From: DAITPV01 sp050692555 | Lineage (GTDB): Bacteria > Actinomycetota > UBA4738 > CALAEC01 | Reading direction: 5' to 3' | Assembly: GCA_050692555.1 (NCBI GenBank) | Contig: JBOGVS010000007.1 | Coordinates: 1 to 64,000 of the forward strand | DNA: 64,000 nucleotides | Shown: one piece after another, positions 1-6,506 of the stretch | Layout of the letters: every line of letters starts with the position of its first letter | Numbering within the stretch: the stretch's first letter is position 1 | Position numbers and translations under genes: made by a program | The notes under the pieces: generated by a model | What the model saw: only the letters and a program-made list of their open reading frames with translations | What the model was told of the DNA's origin: nothing | The model's database searches: none

Positions 1-72
1 GGCGACAGCTACCGGCTCAAGGACCGTGACCTGGGAAGGATGGTGAGGCCTACGGCTGAACCCGTCGGGTAG
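1..72 (+). CDS. istB: IstB-like IS21 transposition helper ATPase, C-terminal end only
   Basis: Only the last 23 codons lie in the window. The frame is open from base 1 and stops at TAG (70-72). The residues GDSYRLKDRDLGR match the usual tail of IstB, the AAA+ helper ATPase that works with the IstA transposase in IS21-family elements. The call is supported by the tandem 20-base repeats that begin at the stop codon, which is how an IS21-type end usually looks. Whether the upstream part is intact cannot be seen. Confidence 0.6.
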   Translation, partial: GDSYRLKDRDLGRMVRPTAEPVG

Positions 73-116
73 GGGGTCAGTTTTCGACCGTCCCCAGGGG
101 GTCAGTTTTCAACCGT
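72..116 (+). repeat. IS21-type terminal tandem repeats
   Basis: Two near-identical 20-base units, GGGGGTCAGTTTTCGACCGT (72-91) and GGGGGTCAGTTTTCAACCGT (97-116), differ at one base and have a 25-base period. The next bases read TGACAAC. Multiple short direct repeats of this GTCAGTTTTC type inside the terminal region are a known property of IS21-family ends, where they bind IstA. This is the element's downstream end; its other end is outside the window. Confidence 0.65.
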
Positions 117-422
117 TGACAACATGGGGGGGCGGCCTGACTCGCCATGCACTGTTGAGTTCGCCCCCGGACCACCTTTGCCCTGCTTCGCCCCGTTCAA
201 GGGGGTTCCTTGACAAACCCAAGCTAGGATGCCGCTTCATGAGGCGCTTGCTCTGAGCCTCACGACCCCCTCTTGGCGATTTTCCGGGCGGGGGTGGTCG
301 ACGGAGCCCTGATCGCGGGGCTAGAATGCACGGTGGCCATCGGAAACCCACCTTGACCAGCACAAATGGAAGGGAACCGGAGACCCATCTTGCCATTTGA
401 AGCTTCGCTCACGCTCAAACTG
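117..422. other. Intergenic stretch beyond the IS21 end, no gene seen
   Basis: No frame here looks coding in composition or similarity. The one notable item is CTTGACAAACCCA at 209-221, which recurs inverted at 2129-2141 beside the IS1595-type transposase promoter. A TAGGAT hexamer at 225-230 could be a -10 element, but its spacing from the nearest TTGACA is too short. Confidence 0.4.
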
Positions 423-506
423 TCCCGGCGGCGGGATTCGAACCCGCAAGGTGCTGCCACCAGCCGATCCCAGATCGGCCGCGGTTGCCAATTTCGCCAC
501 GCCGGG
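423..506 (-). tRNA. Abnormal class II tRNA-like gene with proline-type anticodon (TGG)
   Basis: The minus strand folds as a full cloverleaf: acceptor CCCGGCG/CGCCGGG with A73, D arm GCG/CGC containing TTGG, anticodon stem GCCGA/TCGGC, a 15-base variable region able to form GGTG/CACC, and a perfect T arm GCGGG-TTCGAAT-CCCGC. The anticodon loop TCTGGGA equals the usual proline loop TTTGGGA except that the near-invariant T33 is C. C1:G72 and A73 also fit proline, but a long variable arm belongs to Leu/Ser/Tyr tRNAs. The hybrid features suggest a diverged or mobile-element tRNA; function is uncertain. It lies 4 bases downstream of the next tRNA-like gene. Confidence 0.6.
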
Positions 507-510
507 TCAG

Positions 511-581
511 AGGCCCGGGCCGGATTTGCACCGGCGTCTCCCCATGTGCGAGTGGGGCGCCTACTTCTCGGCTACCGGGCC
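511..581 (-). tRNA. Abnormal tRNA-like gene, cysteine-type (GCA) with 8-base anticodon loop
   Basis: The minus strand forms acceptor GGCCCGG/CCGGGCC with T73, TA at positions 8-9, D arm GCC/GGC with a short loop lacking the usual GG pair, anticodon stem CCCCA/TGGGG, variable region AGAC and T stem GCCGG/CCGGC. The anticodon loop CTCGCACA has eight bases and contains GCA (Cys); T73 is also typical of cysteine tRNAs. The T loop TGCAAAT replaces the usual TTCRANN. The gene is therefore tRNA-like and well paired, but departs from canonical rules in three loops. It is first in a two-gene minus-strand array. Confidence 0.55.
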
Positions 582-1010
582 AAATGGGAGAGGGATCGGG
601 TGCGACCGACCCCCCTCCCGGGTGCTGCTAGCCCCGGGGTCCACCGGACCTAGTGACCGCAGGCCCCGGGGCTACTCACCTCCTCATGACCACCTCCCCT
701 CAAGGGAAGATGGTCTCAGCCCAAAATTGGTAGCGTCTTTACAGGCGAAAGCTCGGGCGAAATCAGCTGTTCTAGAGATCCCAGAAGGGGAAGAAGTGGA
801 CAGGGGTAGATTCCTCACCCAGGGCTTGACCCCTGGGCGCGATCGAATTACAATCGCGTTGTTCAAGGCTCTTCACCTCCGGCCCCGACCGGCGGCAACC
901 GGCGGGGGCGTCGGTCCTCCAGCGACAGACTTACATCCGTGTGATTTGGGACAGTAGGCTACCCTGTGAGAGACCCAGCATCAAGCGTCCCAGGTCAGCA
1001 AGGGGAAAAC
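582..1010. other. Intergenic region with several strong stem-loops, no gene seen
   Basis: No convincing coding frame. Paired elements visible on either strand are: TAGCCCCGGGG (629-639) with CCCCGGGGCTA (664-674), an 11-base perfect stem around a 24-base loop; CCCAGGG/CCCTGGG (818-837); and immediately beside it CGCGAT/ATCGCG (838-858) with a 9-base loop. The two adjacent hairpins look superficially like tRNA arms on the minus strand, but I could not build an acceptor stem around them. Confidence 0.4.
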
Positions 1011-1166
1011 GTGACTCAAAAGCGTGACAAAACCCGGGCTAAGAAGCGTCCTGACCCACCGTCGCTGCACCCGGTTCCCTTCGAGGAGGCCGTTCGGGAC
1101 ATCCTCGAAGTCAAGCCCAAGACGCCGAAACCCAGACCCAGGAAGGGTCAGACCAAGAAGGGCTAG
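1011..1166 (+). CDS. Small basic hypothetical protein (51 aa)
   Basis: The GTG start at 1011 sits behind AGGGG (1001-1005). The product is strongly basic at both ends (QKRDKTRAKKR near the N-terminus, KTPKPRPRKGQTKKG at the C-terminus) around a central segment PFEEAVRDILEVKPK. Short proteins with a comparable FEEAVR.LL.V.P core flanked by Lys/Pro-rich tails occur next to transposons and toxin-like genes in high-GC bacteria, but I know no assigned function. An in-frame upstream ATG at 966 lacks a good ribosome binding site. The stop overlaps the convergent transposase stop within CTAG. Confidence 0.45.
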   Translation: MTQKRDKTRAKKRPDPPSLHPVPFEEAVRDILEVKPKTPKPRPRKGQTKKG

Positions 1167-2104
1167 TCCCTTCCGGTCAGTGGCTCGAAGGTGAGCCGCT
1201 TGCCCTCGAAACCCTTGATCGCCAGGGCAGCCCGGAGCCCGTCCTCCACCCTCCTCCGGTTCCACCGGAAGTCGAACTCGCTCAGGTAACGGTGGAGGTG
1301 CTGCTGGCCGACATGGTGGTAGGTGCCGTTCAGGCCCCGCTTGAGGAGCCCGAAGTACCCCTCCACCGTGTTGGTGGTCACGTCCCCCCGGACGTACTCC
1401 CCAAGGGAGTGGTCAACCTTCTCGTGGCTTGGGAATTGCCGCCCGATGCTCCGGTACGCCCCTCGCCCGTCCGTCATGAGCCGGGCCTCGGGCTCTACGT
1501 TCTCGGTGAGCACCTTCCGTAGGTTGGCCTCGGTCACCCTCTCGACGTGGAATGAGCGCACGTCCCCGTCCCGCTGAACCAGGGAGACCACCGGGGCCTT
1601 ACGGTCGGCCCACCGCCGAGCATCGGACTTGCTCCGAATTTGGCCTGCCCGAGGCTTACCGCCGATGAAGGTCTCGTCGGCCTCCACCACCCCGATCAGT
1701 TTGCTCTTGAGTGGCTCCTGCTGCATCGCGTAGCGGATTCGGTGGGCCATGAACCAAGCCGACTTGTAGGCGATCCCCAGCATCCGGTGGAGCTGGTGAG
1801 CGCTCATGCCCTTCTTCGAGGCACAGAGCAGGTGGATAGCCATTAGCCACTTGTGGAGGGGGATGTGGGAGTCCTCGAAGATCGTCCCAACCGTGACGGT
1901 GAATTGCTTCCGGCAGGACCGGCATTTGAGGACGCCCTTCCGGGTCTTGCTCCCCGGCTTGGGGTTCAGCCGATAGGGCCGGTCGGCTCCACAATGTGGG
2001 CAGATCGGACCATCGGGCCACCGTAGCGATTCGAGGTAGGCCCTGGCCTGGCCGTCATCCATCGCTGCCAGGTCTGCCAGAGCCGGTTGCTTCTTCGGAG
2101 CCAT
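1163..2104 (-). CDS. IS1595-family (ISXO2-like) transposase
   Basis: A 313-residue transposase, apparently full length. An N-terminal zinc ribbon is formed by CPHCGA and CRSCRKQF (residues about 35-66), followed by a helical region and a DDE-type catalytic domain with VEADETFIGGK, LMTDGRGAY and DVTTNTVEGYFGLLKRG, the motif set of the ISXO2-like domain. The protein catalyses cut-and-paste movement of its element. Its start coincides with the predicted transcription start, so the mRNA is probably leaderless. I could not define classical terminal inverted repeats close to the gene; the only candidate pair is 209-221 with 2129-2141, which would make a 1.9-kb element carrying the two tRNA-like genes and the small basic ORF. 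Confidence 0.9.
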   Translation of the reverse strand: MAPKKQPALADLAAMDDGQARAYLESLRWPDGPICPHCGADRPYRLNPKPGSKTRKGVLKCRSCRKQFTVTVGTIFEDSHIPLHKWLMAIHLLCASKKGMSAHQLHRMLGIAYKSAWFMAHRIRYAMQQEPLKSKLIGVVEADETFIGGKPRAGQIRSKSDARRWADRKAPVVSLVQRDGDVRSFHVERVTEANLRKVLTENVEPEARLMTDGRGAYRSIGRQFPSHEKVDHSLGEYVRGDVTTNTVEGYFGLLKRGLNGTYHHVGQQHLHRYLSEFDFRWNRRRVEDGLRAALAIKGFEGKRLTFEPLTGRD

Positions 2105-2110
2105 ACCCGC

Positions 2111-2140
2111 AGGTTAGCCCCCTTGGAGTGGGTTTGTCAA
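2111..2140 (-). promoter_or_regulatory. Promoter of the transposase gene, leaderless
   Basis: On the minus strand TTGACA (2135-2140) and TAACCT (2111-2116) are separated by 18 bases. The A of the transposase ATG (2104) lies 6 bases after the -10 hexamer, so transcription would begin at or next to the start codon. No ribosome binding site fits in the space, which agrees with a leaderless transcript. Confidence 0.55.
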
Positions 2141-2159
2141 GTCTATAATTCCCACGGGC

Positions 2160-2237
2160 GTCACACGATTCTGTGTGACCGGCGTCACGCGAACTCCGGT
2201 GACCAACGACACCAGGGATCTGGTGACCGGTGTCACA
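2160..2237 (+). promoter_or_regulatory. Three tandem CRP-type operators with 24-base period
   Basis: Three 16-base sites recur exactly 24 bases apart: TGTGACCGGCGTCACG (2174-2189), GGTGACCAACGACACC (2198-2213) and GGTGACCGGTGTCACA (2222-2237); an extra half-site GTCAC stands at 2160-2164. Sites one and three match the CRP consensus TGTGA-N6-TCACA at nine of ten positions; the middle one is weaker. The Crp/Fnr protein encoded 300 bases downstream keeps the residues that read GTGA, so self-regulation or control of the 39-residue ORF is a natural inference. The diverging transposase promoter (2111-2140) is also adjacent. Confidence 0.7.
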
Positions 2238-2305
2238 GACGAGACCCCACCTTGAGGACCAAACTCGGCGTAAGGAACCGGGACACTCGAAGGGGGGTGA
2301 CCAGG

Positions 2306-2425
2306 ATGGCGGAGAAGAAGATCTCCCCAAAGAAGCCGAGCACGAAGGGCTCCTCGAACACCACGGCAGCGACGCGTGTGACCAAGAGGCGCGGCAAGAG
2401 GCGCGGCAAGAGGCGCGGCAAGTAG
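2306..2425 (+). CDS. Small Lys/Arg-rich protein with C-terminal KRRG repeats (39 aa)
   Basis: ATG at 2306 follows AGGGGGG (2291-2297); an in-frame GTG at 2297 would add three residues. The product is almost entirely Lys, Arg, Ser, Thr and Pro, ends in KRRG repeated three times plus K, and has no predicted fold. The C-terminus is encoded by three exact 12-base copies of AGGCGCGGCAAG (2387-2422). Such tails bind nucleic acid in histone-H1-like and ribosome-associated small proteins, but that role is inference here. It sits between the CRP-type operators and a strong stem-loop terminator, so it may be a monocistronic cAMP-responsive gene. Confidence 0.5.
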   Translation: MAEKKISPKKPSTKGSSNTTAATRVTKRRGKRRGKRRGK

Positions 2426-2452
2426 ACCCCTTCGACAGCCAGGCAAGTTTGC

Positions 2453-2478
2453 GAACGGGCCCGGAAACGGGCCCGTTC
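2453..2478 (+). terminator. GAAA-capped stem-loop after the small basic ORF
   Basis: GAACGGGCCCG (2453-2463), tetraloop GAAA, and CGGGCCCGTTC (2468-2478) form an 11-base perfect stem. No T-tract follows (CTGCGTCCCTTCTC), as is common in high-GC genomes. It would separate the small ORF from the Crp/Fnr gene. Confidence 0.6.
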
Positions 2479-2522
2479 TGCGTCCCTTCTCAGGCAGGTT
2501 CCCGTTCGCTAGGCTTCGAGCC

Positions 2523-3242
2523 ATGGCATCGACCCAGGTCACCGCCGCGACTCGCGCTGCCCTGGAGCAAGAGCTGCGGACCACCCCCCTGCTCCAGGCC
2601 ACGCCGCCTCGAGCCGTCCAGGAACTGGTGGATCGGGGGATCCTTCACGACTATCGCCGGGGAACGTACCTGTTCCATCAGAACGACGAGGCCCCGGACG
2701 TCCTGTTCCTGTTCAAGGGTCGGGTGGAGATCAGCTCCACGTCCATCACCGGTCATCGTCAGCTCCACACCACCCTGGAGCCACCCCAGTTCTTCGGTGA
2801 GCTGGGCGTCCTGGGAGAGATGCGCCGGACGGCCACGGCCATGGCCCGAGAGGACACCACGGTGATGGCGATCCCCGGCCAAGCGTGGGTCGATTTCCTG
2901 TCGGACCATCCCGAGGCCAGCCGGGCCCTGCTTCGAGCCCTTGCCCGGCAGATCACCGCCCACGAGGCTCTGGTCGAGGACCTCCTGTTCCTCGGCTTGA
3001 AAGGCCGGGTCGCCAAGCGGCTCCTGGGGCTGTGCACCCCCACCCTCGACGAGCTCCCGCCGGATGGAGCGATCCTCCCGTCGGTCGTGACGCACGCCGA
3101 CCTGGCCAGCCTCTCCGGAGGGAGCCGGGAGAACGTGACCAGGATCCTCTCGGACTTCCAGCGGCGCGGCCTGGTCAGACGGAACGGCCGGCGGTACGTG
3201 CTGAAGAACGTCGACGGACTTCGCCGACTCGCCGGCCTGTAG
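2523..3242 (+). CDS. Crp/Fnr-family cyclic-nucleotide-responsive transcription regulator
   Basis: The 239-residue length and order fit the family: N-terminal beta-roll (about 20-125), dimerisation helix (about 130-155) and winged helix (about 160-235). The pocket FGELGVLGEMRRTAT (91-105) keeps the Glu and Arg that bind ribose and phosphate in E. coli CRP (Glu93, Arg102), with Thr for Ser83. The recognition helix SRENVTRIL has Arg202-Glu203 and Arg207, equivalent to CRP Arg180-Glu181 and Arg185, predicting the TGTGA half-site found in the operators upstream. No cysteines suggest an FNR iron-sulfur cluster. The cyclase gene starts 10 bases after its stop, so they are probably one operon and one signalling circuit. 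Confidence 0.85.
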   Translation: MASTQVTAATRAALEQELRTTPLLQATPPRAVQELVDRGILHDYRRGTYLFHQNDEAPDVLFLFKGRVEISSTSITGHRQLHTTLEPPQFFGELGVLGEMRRTATAMAREDTTVMAIPGQAWVDFLSDHPEASRALLRALARQITAHEALVEDLLFLGLKGRVAKRLLGLCTPTLDELPPDGAILPSVVTHADLASLSGGSRENVTRILSDFQRRGLVRRNGRRYVLKNVDGLRRLAGL

Positions 3243-3252
3243 GACCCCGACG

Positions 3253-6200
3253 ATGCCGGCCTGTCCACGGTGCGGCGAGGACAACCCCGACCGAGCGCGG
3301 TTCTGCCTGGCCTGCGGCTTGCCGCTCGAGGCCACCGGGATTCCACGCCGGGAGGTCCGAAAGACCGTCACCGTGGTGTTCACCGACGTCACCGGCTCCA
3401 CGGCCCTCGGGGAACGCCTGGACCCCGAGTCCCTCCGCCGGCTGATGACGCGCTACTTCGACGAGATGCGCACCGTCCTGGAGCGACACGGTGGGACCGT
3501 GGAGAAGTTCATCGGCGACGCCATCGTCGCGGTGTTCGGCGTTCCCGTCCTCCACGAGGACGACGCGCTCCGTGCCGTTCGGGCCGCCGCCGAGATGCGG
3601 GATGCCCTCGAGACCCTCAACGAGGAGCTCGACCGGGAGTGGGGGGTCCGGATCCAGGTTCGAACCGGCGTCAACACAGGAGAGGTGGTGGCTGGTGACC
3701 CGGCGCTCGGCCAGTCGATGGTCGTCGGCGACGCGGTGAACGTGGCCGCTCGCCTCGAGCAGACCGCACCCCCGGACTCCATCCAGATCGGGGCCACCAC
3801 GTACCGCCTGGTCCGTGACGCGGTCGAGGTCGCAGGCCTGGAGCCGCTGGCCCTGAAGGGCAAGGCTCAAGCGGTGCCGGCCTATCGCCTGCTTCATGTT
3901 CGGCCGGGAGCACCCGCGTTCGAGCGACGGATGGACTCGCCCATGGTCGGCCGAGACCGCGAGCAACTCCTGCTAAACCAGGCGTTCGAGCGCGCCGCGG
4001 AGGAGCGCAGCTGTCACCTGTTCACGGTGCTGGGAGCAGCGGGGGTGGGCAAGTCCCGGTTGGCGGCAGAGCTGGTGTCGATGTGCCGGATGCGAGCCCG
4101 GGTTCACGGGGGCCGGTGCCTTCCGTACGGAGAGGGCATCACGTTCTGGCCGATCGTGGAGGTGGTTCGCGAAGCGGCGGAGATCACCGACGAGGACTCG
4201 GCCCAGCAGGGGCGGACCAAGATCGACGCGCTGCTCGAAGGTCAGGAGGACGCCGACCTGGTGGCGGAGCGGGTGGCTCAGGTGGTGGGCCTGGCCGACG
4301 TGACCACGGAGGCCGAGGAGATCACTTGGGCGGTCCGGCGGCTGTTCGAGGCCCTGGCAGAGACAGAGCCGCTCGTGGTGGTCCTGGACGACATCCACTG
4401 GGCCGAGCCCACGTTGCTCGATCTGATCGAGCACGTCGCCGACTGGTCCCGAGACGCCCCCCTCCTGCTGGTGTGCCTGGCCCGTGCAGAGCTGCTCGAC
4501 ATCCGTCCCACGTGGGGTGGCGGCAAGCTCAACGCCACCTCGATCCATCTCGAGCCCCTGACTCAAGAGCAGTCCTCGACCCTCATCGGGAACCTCCTGG
4601 GGCGCGCCGAGCTCAGCGAGGACGCGGGAAACCGGATCACCGAAGCGGCGGAGGGCAATCCGCTGTTCGTCGAGGAGATGCTGTCGATGCTGATCGACGA
4701 CGGCCTCCTGGTGCGAGACGACGGACAGTGGATGCCGGCGAGCGACCTCTCCGGCGTGACCGTCCCGCCCACCATCCAGGCGCTCCTGGCGGCCCGGCTC
4801 GACCGGCTGAAGCCCGATGAGCGGGTGGTGATCGAGCGGGCCTCGGTCGAGGGGAAGGTGTTCCACCGGGGTGCCGTGGCTGAGCTCTCTCCCGCATCGG
4901 AGCGCCCCGCGGTGACCGGCCACCTCCGGACGCTGGTTCGCAAGGAGCTGGTGCGTCCGAACCGCCCGGACTTCGCCGGCGAGGACGCCTTCGCCTTCCG
5001 ACACCTCCTGATCCGGGACGCGGCCTACGAGGAGATGCCCAAGGAAACGCGGGCCGATCTCCACGGGCGCTTCGCGGCATGGCTCGAGAGGACGGCGGGT
5101 CCGCGGCTCGCCGAGTACGAGGAGATCGTGGGCTATCACCTGGAGCAGGCCCACCGATACCGATCGGAGCTGGGGCCCCTGGACGACCAGACCATGGGCC
5201 TGGGCCGCCGGGCAGCCGAGCACCTCGGCCGAGCGGGACGCCGGGCCTTCGACCGGGGCGATGCGCCGGGAGCGACCAAACTCTTGCAGCGGGCCCTGGC
5301 CCTGCTTCCCGAGGAGGATCCGGCACGCCTGGGACACTCGGTCGATCTGGGCAAGGTCCTGGCGGTGCAGGGAGAGTTGGCACGGGCCGAGGAGCTGCTG
5401 GAAGCAACGGTCGAAGCGGCGAGCACCCTCGGCGACCCGACCATGGAGTGGCGGGCCCGCATGGAACGGCTGGACATTCGAATCATGGCCGATCCAGGAG
5501 GCACCACGATGGAGGAATCTCGGGCCGGCGCGGAGCACGCCATCCGCGTATTCACGGACCTCGGGGACGAGTCCGGGCTGGCCAGGGCGTGGCACGTCCT
5601 GGCCATGGTGCACTGGAACGAGGCGCAGTCACGCAAGACGCAGCGGGCGCTGGAAGAGGCCATCCTCCATGCTCGGAACGCTGGAGACCGCCGCCAGGAA
5701 GCGGAAGACATGGCCTGGCTCCTCATCACCGCCGGGTGGGGGTCCAGACCGATCCCCGACGCACTCACGATGATCGACGACATCGTGGGAAGGAGCCGGC
5801 AGCATCCCAAGGTCGACGCATTCGGAGCCATCGCTCGTGGCTTCATGGAATCGATGACCGGCAACGTCGAGCACGCGCGGCAGATGGTCCGCGGGGGCCG
5901 GGACAGCCTCCGAGACCTGGGATTTGCCGTCGACGCCGCGGCCACGTGCCACGCCTCCGGACACGTCGAGTTCATGGCCGGTGATCCCGCAGCGGCGGAG
6001 CGGGAGCTCCGGGCCGGCTACGACGCCCTGGAGCGGATGGGAGAGAAGGCCTACCTGTCCACCACGGCCGCCCACCTCGCCGAAGCCGTATACGCGCAGG
6101 GCCGCTACGACGAGGCCGAACGGTTCTCCAGGATCAGCGAGGAGGCCGCCGACCCGGGCGATCTCGAGTCACAGATGCGGTGGAGGGCCGCCCGGGCCAT

Positions 6201-6456
6201 GGCCCTGGCCCAAGGCGGGCAGGTGGAGGACGCCGAGCGGCTGGCTCGCGACGCGGTGACCCTGGCTGCCGGTACCGACTTCACGGACACGCACGCGGAT
6301 ATGCTCTGCAGCCTGGCCGAGGTCCTGCGGCTGGCGGCTCGGGGCGACGAGGCCGCCTCTGCCGCCCGGCAGGCCCTGACTTTCTACGAGGCCAAGGGCA
6401 ACGTGGCGCAGGCTGCGCAGGCCCGATCCCTCCTCGAGCTCATCGGCGCTTCCTGA
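3253..6456 (+). CDS. Class III nucleotide cyclase fused to AAA-type ATPase and TPR domains
   Basis: A 1067-residue cytoplasmic protein. It opens with a zinc ribbon (CPRCGEDN...CLACG, 4-21), then a class III cyclase domain (about 35-215) with metal Asp45 (FTDVTGST) and Asp89 (KFIGDAIVAVFG), Lys85 and Asn163/Arg167 in NVAAR, so it looks catalytically competent. The position that usually holds the adenine-recognising Asp is Met156, so ATP versus GTP preference is not certain. A Walker A GAAGVGKS (261-268) and Walker B VVVLDDIHWAE follow, then about 500 residues of helical TPR-like repeats. This is the large sensor-cyclase type common in actinobacteria. The adjacent cNMP-binding regulator suggests the product is its ligand. 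Confidence 0.85.
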   Translation: MPACPRCGEDNPDRARFCLACGLPLEATGIPRREVRKTVTVVFTDVTGSTALGERLDPESLRRLMTRYFDEMRTVLERHGGTVEKFIGDAIVAVFGVPVLHEDDALRAVRAAAEMRDALETLNEELDREWGVRIQVRTGVNTGEVVAGDPALGQSMVVGDAVNVAARLEQTAPPDSIQIGATTYRLVRDAVEVAGLEPLALKGKAQAVPAYRLLHVRPGAPAFERRMDSPMVGRDREQLLLNQAFERAAEERSCHLFTVLGAAGVGKSRLAAELVSMCRMRARVHGGRCLPYGEGITFWPIVEVVREAAEITDEDSAQQGRTKIDALLEGQEDADLVAERVAQVVGLADVTTEAEEITWAVRRLFEALAETEPLVVVLDDIHWAEPTLLDLIEHVADWSRDAPLLLVCLARAELLDIRPTWGGGKLNATSIHLEPLTQEQSSTLIGNLLGRAELSEDAGNRITEAAEGNPLFVEEMLSMLIDDGLLVRDDGQWMPASDLSGVTVPPTIQALLAARLDRLKPDERVVIERASVEGKVFHRGAVAELSPASERPAVTGHLRTLVRKELVRPNRPDFAGEDAFAFRHLLIRDAAYEEMPKETRADLHGRFAAWLERTAGPRLAEYEEIVGYHLEQAHRYRSELGPLDDQTMGLGRRAAEHLGRAGRRAFDRGDAPGATKLLQRALALLPEEDPARLGHSVDLGKVLAVQGELARAEELLEATVEAASTLGDPTMEWRARMERLDIRIMADPGGTTMEESRAGAEHAIRVFTDLGDESGLARAWHVLAMVHWNEAQSRKTQRALEEAILHARNAGDRRQEAEDMAWLLITAGWGSRPIPDALTMIDDIVGRSRQHPKVDAFGAIARGFMESMTGNVEHARQMVRGGRDSLRDLGFAVDAAATCHASGHVEFMAGDPAAAERELRAGYDALERMGEKAYLSTTAAHLAEAVYAQGRYDEAERFSRISEEAADPGDLESQMRWRAARAMALAQGGQVEDAERLARDAVTLAAGTDFTDTHADMLCSLAEVLRLAARGDEAASAARQALTFYEAKGNVAQAAQARSLLELIGAS

Positions 6457-6506
6457 AGAGCCCGGCGCCGGTCGGTCGTAGTCCCGGCGAGGTACGCTCA
6501 GGTGCA

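Noticed and set aside
818..858. A third tRNA on the minus strand
   Set aside because: Two adjacent hairpins resemble anticodon and T arms, but the loops have wrong lengths and no acceptor stem can be formed.
2160..2237. The 24-base repeats as plasmid-type replication iterons
   Set aside because: No Rep gene or AT-rich region is adjacent, while the spacing of the inner palindromes and the neighbouring Crp recognition helix fit CRP operators.
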